Assembly (NCBI RefSeq): GCF_001701025.1
Contig: NZ_CP016793.1
Span: 1,488,001 to 1,552,000 of the forward strand
From: Lentzea guizhouensis
GTDB lineage: Bacteria; Actinomycetota; Actinomycetes; Mycobacteriales; Pseudonocardiaceae
Direction of reading: 5' to 3'
Length of the DNA: 64,000 nt
Numbering within the stretch: position 1 is the stretch's first letter; each line of letters opens with the position of its first letter. The position numbers were made by a program, and so were the translations under genes. Shown here in pieces: positions 26,674 to 36,365 of the stretch. The notes below the pieces were generated by a model. It saw nothing but the letters and a program-made list of their open reading frames with translations. It made no database searches and was not told the DNA's origin.

Positions 26674-27018
26674 TCATCGGGGCGGGCGAGTCGCGTCCCG
26701 GAGGAGCTGGTCGATCTCGTCCTTGGGGGCGGTGAGGATGGTGGTGAGCACGATGACGGCGGAGCCTTGGTCGAACGGGCGGACAGGATTGCCGTCGAGG
26801 GTGAGGTCGTGGCCGTCGGCGGTGACGATCCGCCAGTCCTGCTGGCGGATGCGGTCGGCGCAGTAGTAGCTGCCGACGAGTACGCCGTCGCGGGTGACGG
26901 TGCCGTACAAGATCTGCTGCGCGTCGGCAGGGTCGTAGATGATCGAAGTCACCGTGCAGCCGTTCTCGGTGAAGCTGCGGGCGACGATGTCGACCTCGGG
27001 CTGATTGGGTGCGGTCAT
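26674..27018 (-). CDS. Small conserved hypothetical protein
   Basis: 114 residues, soluble, predicted beta-rich (VDIVARSFTENGCTVTSIIYD, VLVGSYYCADRIRQQDWRIVTADG). It ends in a helical tail with DEIDQLLRDA. The start overlaps the upstream stop (ATGA). No family recognised. It belongs to the run of small coupled genes found in this accessory block. Confidence 0.55.
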   Translation of the reverse strand: MTAPNQPEVDIVARSFTENGCTVTSIIYDPADAQQILYGTVTRDGVLVGSYYCADRIRQQDWRIVTADGHDLTLDGNPVRPFDQGSAVIVLTTILTAPKDEIDQLLRDATRPPR

Positions 27019-27521
27019 CGGCCTTCTCCTTCGGTGTCGTGCGGGTTGATGAGGCACTGTCCGGCGGCGGTGGGCAGTCCGGTGGCGGGATCGCGCATGA
27101 GCGGAAGCGGGACCGAGGGCGGGTCGGCGGGTTCGCGCAGCCACGCCTCGATGTCCGGGGGTCCGAAGTCCTCGACGGGTTCGCGGGGGTCGAGCGGTTC
27201 CCAGCGCACTCCGCCGCCGACCGTGAGGAACACGCCGCGAGTGGCGGGGTCGAAGGCGACAATCCAACTGCTCACGTGGCTGGTCGCCCACGGCCACGGC
27301 CACCCGGTACGGCGGGGGTAGGCCCTGCCGAGCTCCTCGGTCTCCCACACGATGAACAGGTCGGCGACGGCCGCGCGGTAGGTGGGCTCGTCGGTCGCGG
27401 TCAGCGCGAGGCGTCCGGACGGGACGCGCAGGAGGTTCTCGGGTTCGCACTCCCATTGCAGGGAGCCGAGCCATTCGGCGTCATGGCCGCGCCCGAGGTA
27501 GAAGTCGGTCTTGGTCGACAT
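27015..27521 (-). CDS. DFYxxxGxxAxWLG-family hypothetical protein, copy 2
   Basis: 168 residues, paralogue of 24759-25190: TKTDFYLGRGHDAEWLGSLQ, PSGRLALTATDEPTY, GWPWPWATSHVSSWIVAFD. It has an added C-terminal segment of about 50 residues (DIEAWLREPADPPSVPLPLM). ATG at 27521 lies one short step after the stop of the 28-residue gene upstream. Function unknown. Confidence 0.65.
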   Translation of the reverse strand: MSTKTDFYLGRGHDAEWLGSLQWECEPENLLRVPSGRLALTATDEPTYRAAVADLFIVWETEELGRAYPRRTGWPWPWATSHVSSWIVAFDPATRGVFLTVGGGVRWEPLDPREPVEDFGPPDIEAWLREPADPPSVPLPLMRDPATGLPTAAGQCLINPHDTEGEGR

Positions 27522-27525
27522 GACC

Positions 27526-27612
27526 TCAGCTCACCGGCCTTTGGCCGGCGCCTCGCGCCGCGGCCTCGCCGGCCGAGGCCAGCTCCGCGAGCACGGTGAG
27601 GGTGGTGGTCAT
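27526..27612 (-). CDS. 28-residue coupled small protein
   Basis: Open frame MTTTLTVLAELAS... of 28 codons whose ATG (27612) overlaps the stop of the upstream gene as ATGA and whose stop lies four bases before the next ATG. The exact fit between two genes on both sides suggests it is translated. It could also be a leader that couples its neighbours. Ala/Thr-rich with no motif. Confidence 0.4.
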   Translation of the reverse strand: MTTTLTVLAELASAGEAAARGAGQRPVS

Positions 27613-27866
27613 GCCGACCACCCGAGGGCGTCGGCAACGATCGCGGGCAGATACCCGACCTGCTCACCGGTGCCGAGCCACACCACGGGCGGGTCGGTGG
27701 GCCGAACACCCCACGACTCGGCGTCGTCGGGCGTGCACACCACCCGCGCGAGCATGTACTCCATCGGGTAGCCAGGTTGGGCGGCGATCCGTAGCAGGGT
27801 GGCGGGGTCGTAGCCGGACAGGGCGGCGATCAGGTCGCCCACGGTCTGAGGGTGTTCGTGCGTCAT
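27609..27866 (-). CDS. Small conserved protein (VGDLIAALSGYDP family)
   Basis: 85 residues: TVGDLIAALSGYDPATLLRIAAQPGYPMEY, then PPVVWLGTGEQVGYLP. This small family is common on actinobacterial mobile elements and has no known function. The start is fixed by GAGGTG seven bases upstream of ATG 27866. It is upstream of the coupled 28-residue gene. Confidence 0.65.
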   Translation of the reverse strand: MTHEHPQTVGDLIAALSGYDPATLLRIAAQPGYPMEYMLARVVCTPDDAESWGVRPTDPPVVWLGTGEQVGYLPAIVADALGWSA

Positions 27867-27943
27867 GGCGGGTCACCTCGTGGTCGTGGGTTGGTGCTGG
27901 GTGGGTGGTCCGGGGCGGGGTGACCCGCCCCGGACCGGTAGGG

Positions 27944-29745
27944 CTAGCGGGCAATCGCGCGCAGGGCGGCGGTGGCAGCGTGCCCGATGGCGCGGGCGGT
28001 GGTGGTGGGGTCGGTCAGCACGTGGACGGTGGACCCGTCGAGCGGGGTGTCGTGGGTGCCGGTGGTCAGCCACAGCACGGCGCACCCGGACGCGCGCAAC
28101 CGGTCGAGCTTGCGCTGCCCGTCGATGCGGGGCTGGTAGCGGTAGTCGCCGTCGGACACGATGACCAGCAGCCGTGCCGCGCCGGGGCGGGACAGCCCGA
28201 GGGCACCGTCGAGGGCGTCCAGCGCGACCGGAATGTCCTCCCAGTTGTCGTTGGAGTAGAACTCGGTGACTTCGGCGGGCGGGCGGCCGGGGTGGGTCAG
28301 GGGGCGCACGTGGTGCCCGAAGATCACGCTCGCGGTCTGGGCGGGCACGCTGGTGTGGCGGGCGGCGTTGGCCAGAATCCACGCCGCCGAGGCCACGTGC
28401 GCGCACGCCCACCGCATCGACCCGGACACGTCGCACGCCACTCCGACCCGCAACGGCGGGACGGTGACCGGGGTCCGGGTGGTGCGGGTGAACGGTTCGG
28501 CGGTGACCACCGCCCCGGCGGCACGTTGGGCTTCGGCGGCACGCACCCCGCGCATCCGCAACCGCCCCGGCGGGACGTCCGAGGTGGACTTCACCGCGAC
28601 CCGTTCCCGGACCCCGGCGGTGTCCAACGCGCGCGCCAACACCCGCGCGGCGGTGCGCTCTTCCGGGGTGGGCGGGCGGGTGCCCGCGAGCTGGGTTTTC
28701 CCGGTGCGGGGACCACCAGCGGCGAACACCCGCCGCGCGGCCTTCTGCGCCACCTTCTCTGCGGCGTCGGCCTTCGCCTTTTCGGCGGCGGCGACGGCGG
28801 CGGGGTCCTCGGGTGCCTTCTCCCGCGCGACCTTCGCCGCCACCCCGTTGAGCACGGCGGCGATCGCGTCCGCCAACGGCGACGGTCGGCGGGGCGTTGC
28901 CGCTAGCGGTGCCGGGTGCCGCCGGACGGGTCGGGGGTGCCGGACGGGTCGGGTGCCGCGCCGGGGTCCGGGTCGGCGGGGGTGTTGGGGTCGGTGTCCG
29001 GGTCGCTGCCGAGGATCTCGCACCACTGCCGCCCGAGGGCGAGCATGGTCTCGCCGTCGTCGTCGGCGGTGCGCAACGCCTTGCGCCACACCGCCCGCAA
29101 CTTGCCCAACGTGTCGGCCCCAAGCACGTCTTCGATGACACGGGCGACGGGGGCGACCTCGGTGCGGGTCAGCACCCCGCCGTCGGCGCGTCCCAGTAGC
29201 AGCGCGGCGGTGTGCGCGGCGTGCGCGGGGGTCATCTGCGGGGCGGTGGCGGGGTCGGCGAACAGGTGCAGGTCGGCGGCGACGATGCCCTTCACGCACG
29301 CCCGCAACCAGTGCCGGTCATCCGGGCGGCGACGGACCTGTGCGGCTTCCATGCGCGGCTCTTCCAACAGCATGGCGGCGGCGACCACACCGGGCGGGGC
29401 ATCGTCCGGGGGTGCCCACGCGGTGTGTTTGGCGTGCCCGCACTCGTGGGTCAGGGCACCCCACGCCGGGGCGTAGCGGGGGCGGTCGGACAGGTTCGCG
29501 GGGTCCACCGTGGCGGGGTCCACCCCGAGGTGGTCGCCATCGACCTCGATCAGCGCGCGGGCGGGGTAGAAACACGCCGGGGCACCCCCGCCCGCGCCGG
29601 GTGCGACGGTGACCAGGAGGTCGTCGCGGTCGGCGATGATCGGGACCTCGTCGGCGAAAGCGGCGGACAGGGTCAGCCATTCCGGGCGGGTGGGGAACAC
29701 GGCGGCACCGGTGGCGGTCGGGTCGGCGGTGAAGTGGGTGCTCAC
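27944..29745 (-). pseudogene. Putative metallopeptidase-VWA protein, split by a frameshift
   Basis: The N-terminal half (29745 to about 28905) is a DUF2201-type metallopeptidase-like domain with ALTHECGHAKHT. It ends in a Pro/Asp-rich linker and hits a stop at 28903. The C-terminal half in another frame (about 28900-27944) is a von Willebrand A domain with the MIDAS motif DVSGSM and LLVIVSDGDYRY. Related actinobacterial proteins, as far as I recall, are single chains, so one indel in the GC-rich linker is the likely cause. Two separate coupled genes remain possible. It is paired with the MoxR-type ATPase 43 bp upstream, a well-known chaperone-like combination. Confidence 0.7.
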
Positions 29746-29788
29746 GGTTGCGGGTCCTTTCGCGACAGTTCGCGCGGTGGTTCGGGGG

Positions 29789-31029
29789 TCAGGGTTTCGG
29801 GGTGATGCGGGCACCGAGTGCGAGCGGTGCGACGGTGCGGCCGAACGCGTCGCGGACCACGGCGGCGACGGTGGCGCGGTCCTCCTCCGGTGCGATGCCC
29901 ACGAGGTTTCCGGCGGCGGCGTCGGTGCCCAACACGGCGGCGATCTTCTTGAACGCCAACAACTCGCGCAGTTGGGGTGCCCATCCGACCTCGCCCCGTT
30001 CCTGCCGGGTGGCGAGGTTGCGCGCCACCCGCACCGCCTTCTTGTCCACGCCCAACTGGTCGGCGAGGTCGTAGTCGCTGGACACCTGAACCTGCACGGA
30101 GAACCGGGATGCCAACGCGTCGGTGAGTACCGCCCCGTGCACGCCGGGGTTGTGTCCGGCGACCACGTAGAACCCCGGCGCGGCGTCCACGACCTCGCCG
30201 CCGTTGGCCTTGACCACGATCTGGCGGCGTCCGTCCATCGCGGGGTAGACCACGGCGAGCACGGTCGGCGGGATCAGGGTCGCGTCGTCGATGAACAGCG
30301 GCACCCCGTCGCGCATCGCGCGGACCAGCGGACCGTGCACGAACACGAACTCGCCGTCGGGGGTTTTGGTGTAGTCGCCCACGAAGTCGGCGACCACGGT
30401 GTCGCCGTCGCCCTGCACCGTGATGCAGTCCGGGAACGCCGCCTCGACCACCGACGTCTTGCCCGTTCCGGGCGGTCCGTACAACAGTGCGGCGACCCCG
30501 GCGTCACGCAACCGCCGCAACGCGGTCACGTCCGGCATCCCGGACAGCAACCGGGGGTGGTAGTCCATCCCGTTGGGGCGTTTCACCGGACCGGTGACCA
30601 CGCCCACCGACACGGCGGACCCGCCCGCACCCGACGGGGCGGGCGTGGTCGTGGGCGCGGCGGTCGGTGCGGCGGTCGGCGTTGTCGGGGTTTTCGGGCG
30701 GGGCGTGCGTGGCGGGCGGGGTGATCGTGGCGCGCGGCGGACGCCGTGGTCGCGGTCGCCCGGTAGGCCAGCGGGGACGTGGAAGCGACCTCGGCCTCCC
30801 CCCGGTCCGCGAGCACCTTGCACGCGTTGCCGACCGCCCCGGATGACCGGTTCAGGGTCGCCGCGATGGCGCGCGGGGTGAGTTCGCCGCCCGCGTTGTC
30901 GGCGAGGACTTTGGCGACCATCGCGCGGAGTTCACCGTTGCCGAGCCGTTTCGGCGCGCCCGCCGGGCCGGTCGGCGTGGTGGGTGCCGCCGTGGCGGTC
31001 GGTGCGGCGGGCGGGGTGGGCGTGGTCAT
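29789..31029 (-). pseudogene. wHTH-MoxR-type AAA ATPase, frameshifted between domains
   Basis: The N-terminal part (31029 to about 30760) is a winged helix (GNGELRAMVAKVLADNAGGELTP, AATLNRSSGAVGNACKVL) like that of the repeat protein at 23.7 kb. The C-terminal part in another frame is a complete MoxR/CbbQ-type AAA+ domain: Walker A GPPGTGKTS, Walker B LFIDDATLI, sensor AGHNPGVHG. The two halves lie in frames 0 and +1 of a GC-rich Pro/Ala linker near 30750. Known actinobacterial homologues carry both parts in one chain. The ATPase presumably acts with the VWA protein downstream on an unknown client. Confidence 0.7.
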
Positions 31030-31065
31030 CGCGGGCGTTCCTTTCGGTCGTGCGGGGTCGGCGGG

Positions 31066-31224
31066 TCAGGCGGCGAGCGCGGACTCGGCGGCGTCGGCGG
31101 CGGTTTGGTGCCGTTCGGCGTCGGTGTCCGCCGCTTCCGGGGTGGCGTGGTCCGCCGACCATCCGCAGTAGCAAAACGCGGTGGCGGTTCCGTCGTCATT
31201 CGTCACGGTGTCGGCGTAACACAT
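31066..31224 (-). CDS. 52-residue small cysteine-containing protein
   Basis: Starts MCYADTVTNDD and contains the pair FCYCGW, followed by an Ala/Glu-rich helix. The ATG at 31224 has GGGGAG at good spacing, and the stop precedes the AAA-gene ribosome site by about 20 bp, so it probably opens this operon. No family assigned. Confidence 0.5.
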   Translation of the reverse strand: MCYADTVTNDDGTATAFCYCGWSADHATPEAADTDAERHQTAADAAESALAA

Positions 31225-31930
31225 AATTAGCTCCCCGTTTTCGACATGGCTCGCGCCGGGCGTGGTATTCGGTGGTTTCCGGTTCCCCCGGCGACAATTT
31301 AATTATGACTCTGCGCCGCGCGTCATGCAATAGGTTTGGCAGCTCATTTTCAAGACTCTTTTCGATCGGCCGCCGCCGTCACTATTCCGGGAATTGGACC
31401 AGCGCGCGCCCGCGCATTTCCGGCCGAAATGCCCATCGCGTTTCCGCAGGTCAAAGAGCGCAACAAGCAGCGGGAGGCGAGCAGGCAAACGAAAGCCGGC
31501 GACGCATAAGGAATAAAAAGAAAGGAGTTTAGAGAACATTAGTAGGGTAGGAATTAGGACAGAAAGAACGCAGTCACGAGGCAGGGGTAACCAAGGACCC
31601 GACAGGGCAGGCAGCCGGCCACCAGTCCGCCCCGATGTGTTCACCGGCTTGTGGTCAAGCGAGTCTGGGATACCAGCGGATCCCCTACAACCCCTCTGAC
31701 CGGCGTCTTTGCTGGCCGGAGGGGGTGGCGCTCTAACAGGATCCCCAACCTGATCCCCAATGTGATCCCCCGTATGAACCCCCAACGGAAGTGACCGTAC
31801 GCGCTGTCGATCTCCATACCTGCTACACAGGGTGACATCTCAGCGGAGTTGGGCTGAGTAGGAATACGGTGGGCGGTTTCGACCGTTTGGCGTAGCGTGG
31901 GAGGCTCGACACCCGTTGCCAGGGGAGGCG
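31225..31930. promoter_or_regulatory. 706-bp non-coding region with iteron-like repeats
   Basis: The least GC-rich stretch of the window (31480-31560 is strikingly A/G-rich on the plus strand). No convincing gene. It holds a run of 12-bp-phased GATCCCC repeats. It separates the leftward AAA operon from the rightward HxlR pair and could contain an origin of transfer or replication or an operator array. Confidence 0.5.
31740..31782 (+). repeat. Four 12-bp-phased GATCCCC iterons
   Basis: GATCCCC at 31740, 31752 and 31764 and GAACCCC at 31776, each exactly 12 bp apart, with variable bases between. One more GATCCCC lies at 31679-31685. Regular spacing near one helical turn is what repeated binding sites of a replication or regulatory protein look like. 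Confidence 0.65.
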
Positions 31931-32062
31931 ATGGGTGACGAAGCGGTCGCGCTGAGCAGGCACGATCGCCTCGACGGCAAGCTCGGGGAAGAGCCTGCCG
32001 CAGGACGTGACGAGCGGGCGCGCAGTGGGGGCCCGGTCAGTGCACACGGGGAGGCGCGGTGA
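31931..32062 (+). CDS. 43-residue small protein coupled to HxlR gene
   Basis: Begins MGDEAVALSRHDR and runs to a TGA that overlaps the GTG start of the HxlR gene (GTGA). GGGGAGG lies just before the ATG, at rather tight spacing. It is highly charged with no hydrophobic core, so it may mainly couple translation. Confidence 0.4.
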   Translation: MGDEAVALSRHDRLDGKLGEEPAAGRDERARSGGPVSAHGEAR

Positions 32063-32562
32063 CGGAGCGAGACGACAGGGTCCTTCGTGGACTGTACGAC
32101 CTGAAGAACCTTTTCGGGGACAAGTGGGTGCCCGCCATCCTGGTGGCACTCCGGGACGGCCCGCTGCGTCGGGTAGAGATTCTTTCCACGGTCAACTCGT
32201 ATTCCATCGACGAGAATTGGACGGACAAACACGCTGTACTGCACGATAGCATTCTGGCGCGCACATTGAAAAAGATGCGCGAGCAGGGGCTCATCGTCCG
32301 CGAGAGTTGCGATAAGTCTTTTCCGCCGGAAGTCGCGTACTCGTTGACCCCGGCGGTCGCCGAGGTGTTGACGCTGGCAGAGCCTCTGCTCAAGTGGACT
32401 CGTGCCCATCCGGAATTGCTCTCGCAGGCGCAAGCGCACAGCCGTCGCAGTGGCGGGGAGGCGGCCATTCTCGATGATGTCGTGGATCTCGACTCCCCGG
32501 CCGGTGACGGCCGGTTCCACTCCGCTGGACGTCGCCCTCGTGCTGGCGGCGGCGTCGGGTGA
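32059..32562 (+). CDS. HxlR-family winged-helix regulator
   Basis: 167 residues. The HxlR winged helix is clear: LKNLFGDKWVPAILVALRDGPLRRVEIL, ILARTLKKMREQGLIVRE, PPEVAYSLTPAVAEVLTLAEPLLKW. The usual N-terminal redox cysteine of HxlR/HypR types is absent; one Cys sits in RESCDKS. The C-terminal 40 residues are disordered. GTG start after GGGGAGG. It follows the phased GATCCCC repeats, which could be its operator (inference). Confidence 0.85.
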   Translation: MTERDDRVLRGLYDLKNLFGDKWVPAILVALRDGPLRRVEILSTVNSYSIDENWTDKHAVLHDSILARTLKKMREQGLIVRESCDKSFPPEVAYSLTPAVAEVLTLAEPLLKWTRAHPELLSQAQAHSRRSGGEAAILDDVVDLDSPAGDGRFHSAGRRPRAGGGVG

Positions 32563-32594
32563 CCCCACGCCGCGCACGAGGGTGCCGGTGGGGT

Positions 32595-35500
32595 TCATCC
32601 GGCTCGGCTGCGCCCGCGGCCGGCTCGTCCCGGCTCGCCGGGGCCGTCGTGGCGGCGACGTAGCCGGTCGGCCAGGTCGACGGCCTGGTGCGTGGGCCGA
32701 TCGTCGACCTCGGCGAGCCGGGTGGTCAGCAGGGTCAGGGTGCGCGGGATGGCGTCGAGCTGACCGAGGCGTTCCTGCAGGCGCATGATGTCGCGGTAGA
32801 TCAGCTCGTTGTGCGGGTCGAACGCACGCGCGATCTCGAGCAGGTCCAGCGTCTGCTGCGGGTCGTCCTCGACCAGGGCACGGGCCAGGGCGGCGACGGC
32901 GTCGATCGCGTCGCGGCGGATGGCCTCGCGGGCGGTCTCGATCCAGTCGGTGCTCAGCCCGTCGGCCAGAGGGCCGGTGTAGCTGTCGACGATCCGCCGG
33001 TACGCCTCGACCCGGTCGGCGGCGGTGACGGCGGAGCGGCGGGCGGCCACGGCGGCGGCGAAGTGGTGGTAGTCGACCTCCACCAGTTCGGGGTCCAGCC
33101 GGTAGCGGCCCTCGCCGACCACCACGAGGTCGGACAACACGTTGCCGGTTGCGGCGGCCAGGGCGCGGCGCAGACGCGAGAGCGAGGTGTTCATCGCGTT
33201 GGTGGTCCGCTCCGGTGGGCTCGTGGCCCACAGGGCGGCGATGAGCGCCTCTCGGCTGGCGCCGTCGGGGTGCAGCGCCAGAAAGACCAGCAGCTCGCGC
33301 AAGCGCGGCTGGAACGCCGAGGTGATCTCGCGTTCGGCGGCCTCGCCATCGGGTGCTGCCGGCTCGGGACGCCACCACACCCGCGGCGGCCCGAGCACGC
33401 TGACACGCAACGGCGCGGACGACGCCTCGCGCGGCTGGGCGGGGCCCTGTGGTCGGCTCCCCGCCGACCGGCCGTGTCGGTGGTCTTCACCGGCATTCCG
33501 GGTTGCTTGGTCGGCGTCGGAGCGAACAGGTTGGACGGGACGCAGCCGAAGACCGGGTGACGTCGCGGGCGTGGGCTCCGGCCGAAGGATCTCCAGCTCA
33601 CCGTCGCCTCGCCGATCGTCATCGCTTGGGGCTGCCAACAGCTCCAGGTCTGTGTCGGCGACCGGCGCCTGGGTCGTGCCCTCGGCGAGCGTGTCCGCGT
33701 CGACTGTGTGTCCGCGATCGGCGGTGCTCGCGCCGGGGCCCACCACGGTGTCCGGGGGCTCGACGGTGGCGGGAACGGAATCGGCCACGACGACGTGGGG
33801 ACGCGGCACGACAGCCGGATACGGTTCGTCGCCAGCGTTGTCAGTGCGCTCGGACTCGTCGCCGGGGTCGGCGTGTCGCAGGAGGTCCAGCAGGTCGGCG
33901 AGGTGGTCGTCGCCCAGTCGGAACACACGGGCACCGCGCAGCGGCTCGCCCAGGCCGGGGCTGGTGGTGGAGATGGTGCCGTCGTCGCGGACGTAGGCGG
34001 TCACACCGCCGCTCCACTGGCCCAGCAGCAGCCCGGTCACGCCGACCGTCGAGCCGTTGTCGAACACCGCCTGCAGCCTGCGAACCTGGCGGCCGGGTGC
34101 GCGGGCCGCCAGCACGACGGGCCCCCAGGATTGGCCGGTGGGCGGGAGTTGACCGAGGCGTACCAGGGTCTCGGATTCGAGCATGTCCAGTGCGGCGTCC
34201 AGGTCGGCTGCCACGCGCACAGCCGCGGGAAGCGGTGCCTGCGCCACGCGCCTGCCGAACAGGGCCGCGAGGTCGTCGGCCGGCACGATGACCGTGGCCG
34301 GCCTGTGGGTGGTGGTGGAGGCCGTGCTCAGGACGGCCACGAGCAGCGCACGAACCGCGGCGGGGGCACCCGCGCCGAGCAGGCCCAGGCCGTGTGCGGA
34401 GGCGACGTCCACGGCGATCTCGCGGCCGTCCCGGACACCGACCGGCAGGACCGGCGCTTGGTCGTCGGGGACGTCGTCGGCGTCGGCATGGGTGCCGAGT
34501 ACGAGCGGCGGTGCCGGTGCGCGTGGTGGGCGCTCGCCCGGCCAGTCGAGGTCCACCTCATCTTCGGTGCTGTCGTCGTGGTCGGCGCGCAGGTGCGCCA
34601 GCCGCAACTGGTAGACGACCGGGGCGACGGGTAGGTCGCTGCGGTCGCCGCTGCCTGGCTGATACCGGCGTCGGTTCCGCCGCCGGGCCGCGACCAGGGC
34701 GGCGCTGATCGCTGCGGCCAGGCCGAGGCCGACGAACAGTTCCTCGCCCCAGCTGATCCCCGGCTCGCCCACCGCGTCGGTGCTCGGCGGCGCCTGGGTC
34801 GCCGGTGGAGCCAGAGTGGTCGGTGGGGCTTCGGTGGTGACGGGTGGTTGCGTTGTGGAGGGGGCCGGTGTCGTAGGGCTGGGCGGGGGCTCGGGTGCAG
34901 GGGGCGGGGTTACCGGCGGTGGCACCAGGGCGGTGGGTGGCGAGGAGCTGACGGTGGCGTCATCGGGCAGGGCCATCTCCTCGCCAGGGAAGATCAGGCC
35001 GGGCCGCGTGAAAGTGCCGCCATTCGGCTGGGGCTTGCCCTTGTTGAGTGCGTAGATCTCCGGCCAGCGATTGCCGTCGCCGAGCGTGCGTTCGGACATC
35101 CGCCACAGCGAGTCGTACACGCCGGTGTCGGGGTTGTACGAAAGCACCACGGCGGACTTCGCGCGGCTGGGCTGCTCGGTCGCTCGGGTCGCCTCGCGGT
35201 GATACGGCGCGCTGTGGGCGGCCGGTCGCACCGCGGTGAACTCGGCGTGTTCGGCGGGTGTGTTCCATGCGGGAGCCGTCGCCACCACCTCAGCCGCGGC
35301 ACCGCCCGCAGCCGATGGGCTCATGGCGGGCAGGCCGGCGCGTTGACCGAGGATGGAGATCAGGACCGCGCCGACGAGTACAGCCGCGATCCGGTGCACC
35401 GGTCCGGCCGCCGACAGGTCCGGCATCCGGGCGTCGCGGGCGATCTCGACCGCGCAGCGGACGACGTCGAGGGCGAAGAACGCCCACACGAGCCAGGTCA

Positions 35501-35783
35501 GGCAGGCGAGGAAGTCCAGCAGGAACGTAGTGGTCATCGGGCCGAGCAGGACACCCTGGACTTCCGCCCAGGAGGGCAGGTGGTCCGGCAAGGGCCAACC
35601 GACGAAGTGCGTCAACGCCCACGGCAACCCGGCCAGCAGCGCGACCAGGACGGCAGCCGCCAGCAGTCCGCGCACCAGCCTCGCGAGGAACCCGAGCACC
35701 CACCCGACGCCCTGCCACATCCGGCCTCGCGTTCGCGGCGGCCGACGCGGCTTGCGGCGGGAGCGATGCGGTGATGCGGCCAT
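32595..35783 (-). CDS. Membrane protein with LysM and BTAD (SARP-like) domains
   Basis: 1062 residues. Helices at about 26-54, 83-107 and 130-147 come first. A LysM domain (about 215-272, YDSLWRMSERTLGDGNRWPEIYALNKG) lies outside, and a fourth helix near 355-370 returns inside. After a long acidic linker, residues about 790-1040 form an OmpR-like winged helix plus BTAD domain as in AfsR/SARP activators (LRVSVLGPPRVWW, REALIAALWATSP, SLSRLRRALAAATG). Such proteins recur next to actinobacterial Tad loci and may sense the wall and control them. The stop is 33 bp from the convergent hxlR stop. Confidence 0.8.
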   Translation of the reverse strand: MAASPHRSRRKPRRPPRTRGRMWQGVGWVLGFLARLVRGLLAAAVLVALLAGLPWALTHFVGWPLPDHLPSWAEVQGVLLGPMTTTFLLDFLACLTWLVWAFFALDVVRCAVEIARDARMPDLSAAGPVHRIAAVLVGAVLISILGQRAGLPAMSPSAAGGAAAEVVATAPAWNTPAEHAEFTAVRPAAHSAPYHREATRATEQPSRAKSAVVLSYNPDTGVYDSLWRMSERTLGDGNRWPEIYALNKGKPQPNGGTFTRPGLIFPGEEMALPDDATVSSSPPTALVPPPVTPPPAPEPPPSPTTPAPSTTQPPVTTEAPPTTLAPPATQAPPSTDAVGEPGISWGEELFVGLGLAAAISAALVAARRRNRRRYQPGSGDRSDLPVAPVVYQLRLAHLRADHDDSTEDEVDLDWPGERPPRAPAPPLVLGTHADADDVPDDQAPVLPVGVRDGREIAVDVASAHGLGLLGAGAPAAVRALLVAVLSTASTTTHRPATVIVPADDLAALFGRRVAQAPLPAAVRVAADLDAALDMLESETLVRLGQLPPTGQSWGPVVLAARAPGRQVRRLQAVFDNGSTVGVTGLLLGQWSGGVTAYVRDDGTISTTSPGLGEPLRGARVFRLGDDHLADLLDLLRHADPGDESERTDNAGDEPYPAVVPRPHVVVADSVPATVEPPDTVVGPGASTADRGHTVDADTLAEGTTQAPVADTDLELLAAPSDDDRRGDGELEILRPEPTPATSPGLRLRPVQPVRSDADQATRNAGEDHRHGRSAGSRPQGPAQPREASSAPLRVSVLGPPRVWWRPEPAAPDGEAAEREITSAFQPRLRELLVFLALHPDGASREALIAALWATSPPERTTNAMNTSLSRLRRALAAATGNVLSDLVVVGEGRYRLDPELVEVDYHHFAAAVAARRSAVTAADRVEAYRRIVDSYTGPLADGLSTDWIETAREAIRRDAIDAVAALARALVEDDPQQTLDLLEIARAFDPHNELIYRDIMRLQERLGQLDAIPRTLTLLTTRLAEVDDRPTHQAVDLADRLRRRHDGPGEPGRAGRGRSRAG

Positions 35784-35890
35784 GACGTTCTCGTTTCCTC
35801 AGCAGAACTGGGCGTGTTCGCTCGCCGCCCGATCACACGGCCGTGATGAGTCGGAGCTATGGGCGAACCGCGTGGGCGGCGCGAGCGCGG

Positions 35891-36316
35891 TCAACTCGCA
35901 TGGGCGACGAGCGGCTCGGGCACGTCCGTCCCGGCAGCGGTCGAGCCCTCGCGGGAGTTGGACCTCTGCTCAGGTGCTGGTGTCCTCGGTCCGGAAATGG
36001 AGCGTGTATCACCCGACGCGCCGGTCGTGGTCACGGCCTTCTTTCGCTTGCCGCGGCCGGGCTTGCGGGCTACGAGCCACCCGGTGAGGTCGGATGGCTT
36101 GAGGTCGGTGAACGCCGCCAGTTCGTCGACGTCGATGACGTGCTGGGCGTCGGCCAGCACCTCGCCGAGTTCGCGCTCCACTTCGGCGAGCCGTTCGACG
36201 ATCGCGGCCCGGCGCCCCGCGAGTTCGCCGACCTGCTGCGCGGCGGCGGCCCTGCGGGCGCTGCGGGCTGTGTCGGCCTCCTCGACGCGCTGGCGGATCT
36301 CCTCGGGCGTTGCCAT
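35891..36316 (-). CDS. Coiled-coil protein, unknown function
   Basis: 141 residues. Residues 5-65 are a heptad-rich coiled coil (TPEEIRQRVEEADTARSARR, AAIVERLAEVERELGEVLAD). A short helical segment (LAAFTDLKPSDLTGWLVARK) and a disordered tail follow. Start set at the ATG with AAGGAG seven bases upstream. Lies between the LysM-BTAD gene and the tad genes. Confidence 0.55.
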   Translation of the reverse strand: MATPEEIRQRVEEADTARSARRAAAAQQVGELAGRRAAIVERLAEVERELGEVLADAQHVIDVDELAAFTDLKPSDLTGWLVARKPGRGKRKKAVTTTGASGDTRSISGPRTPAPEQRSNSREGSTAAGTDVPEPLVAHAS

Positions 36317-36365
36317 GTTGCTTCTCCTTTTCTGCGATGCCGTGTTCACGACGGCGCGGGTGGGG

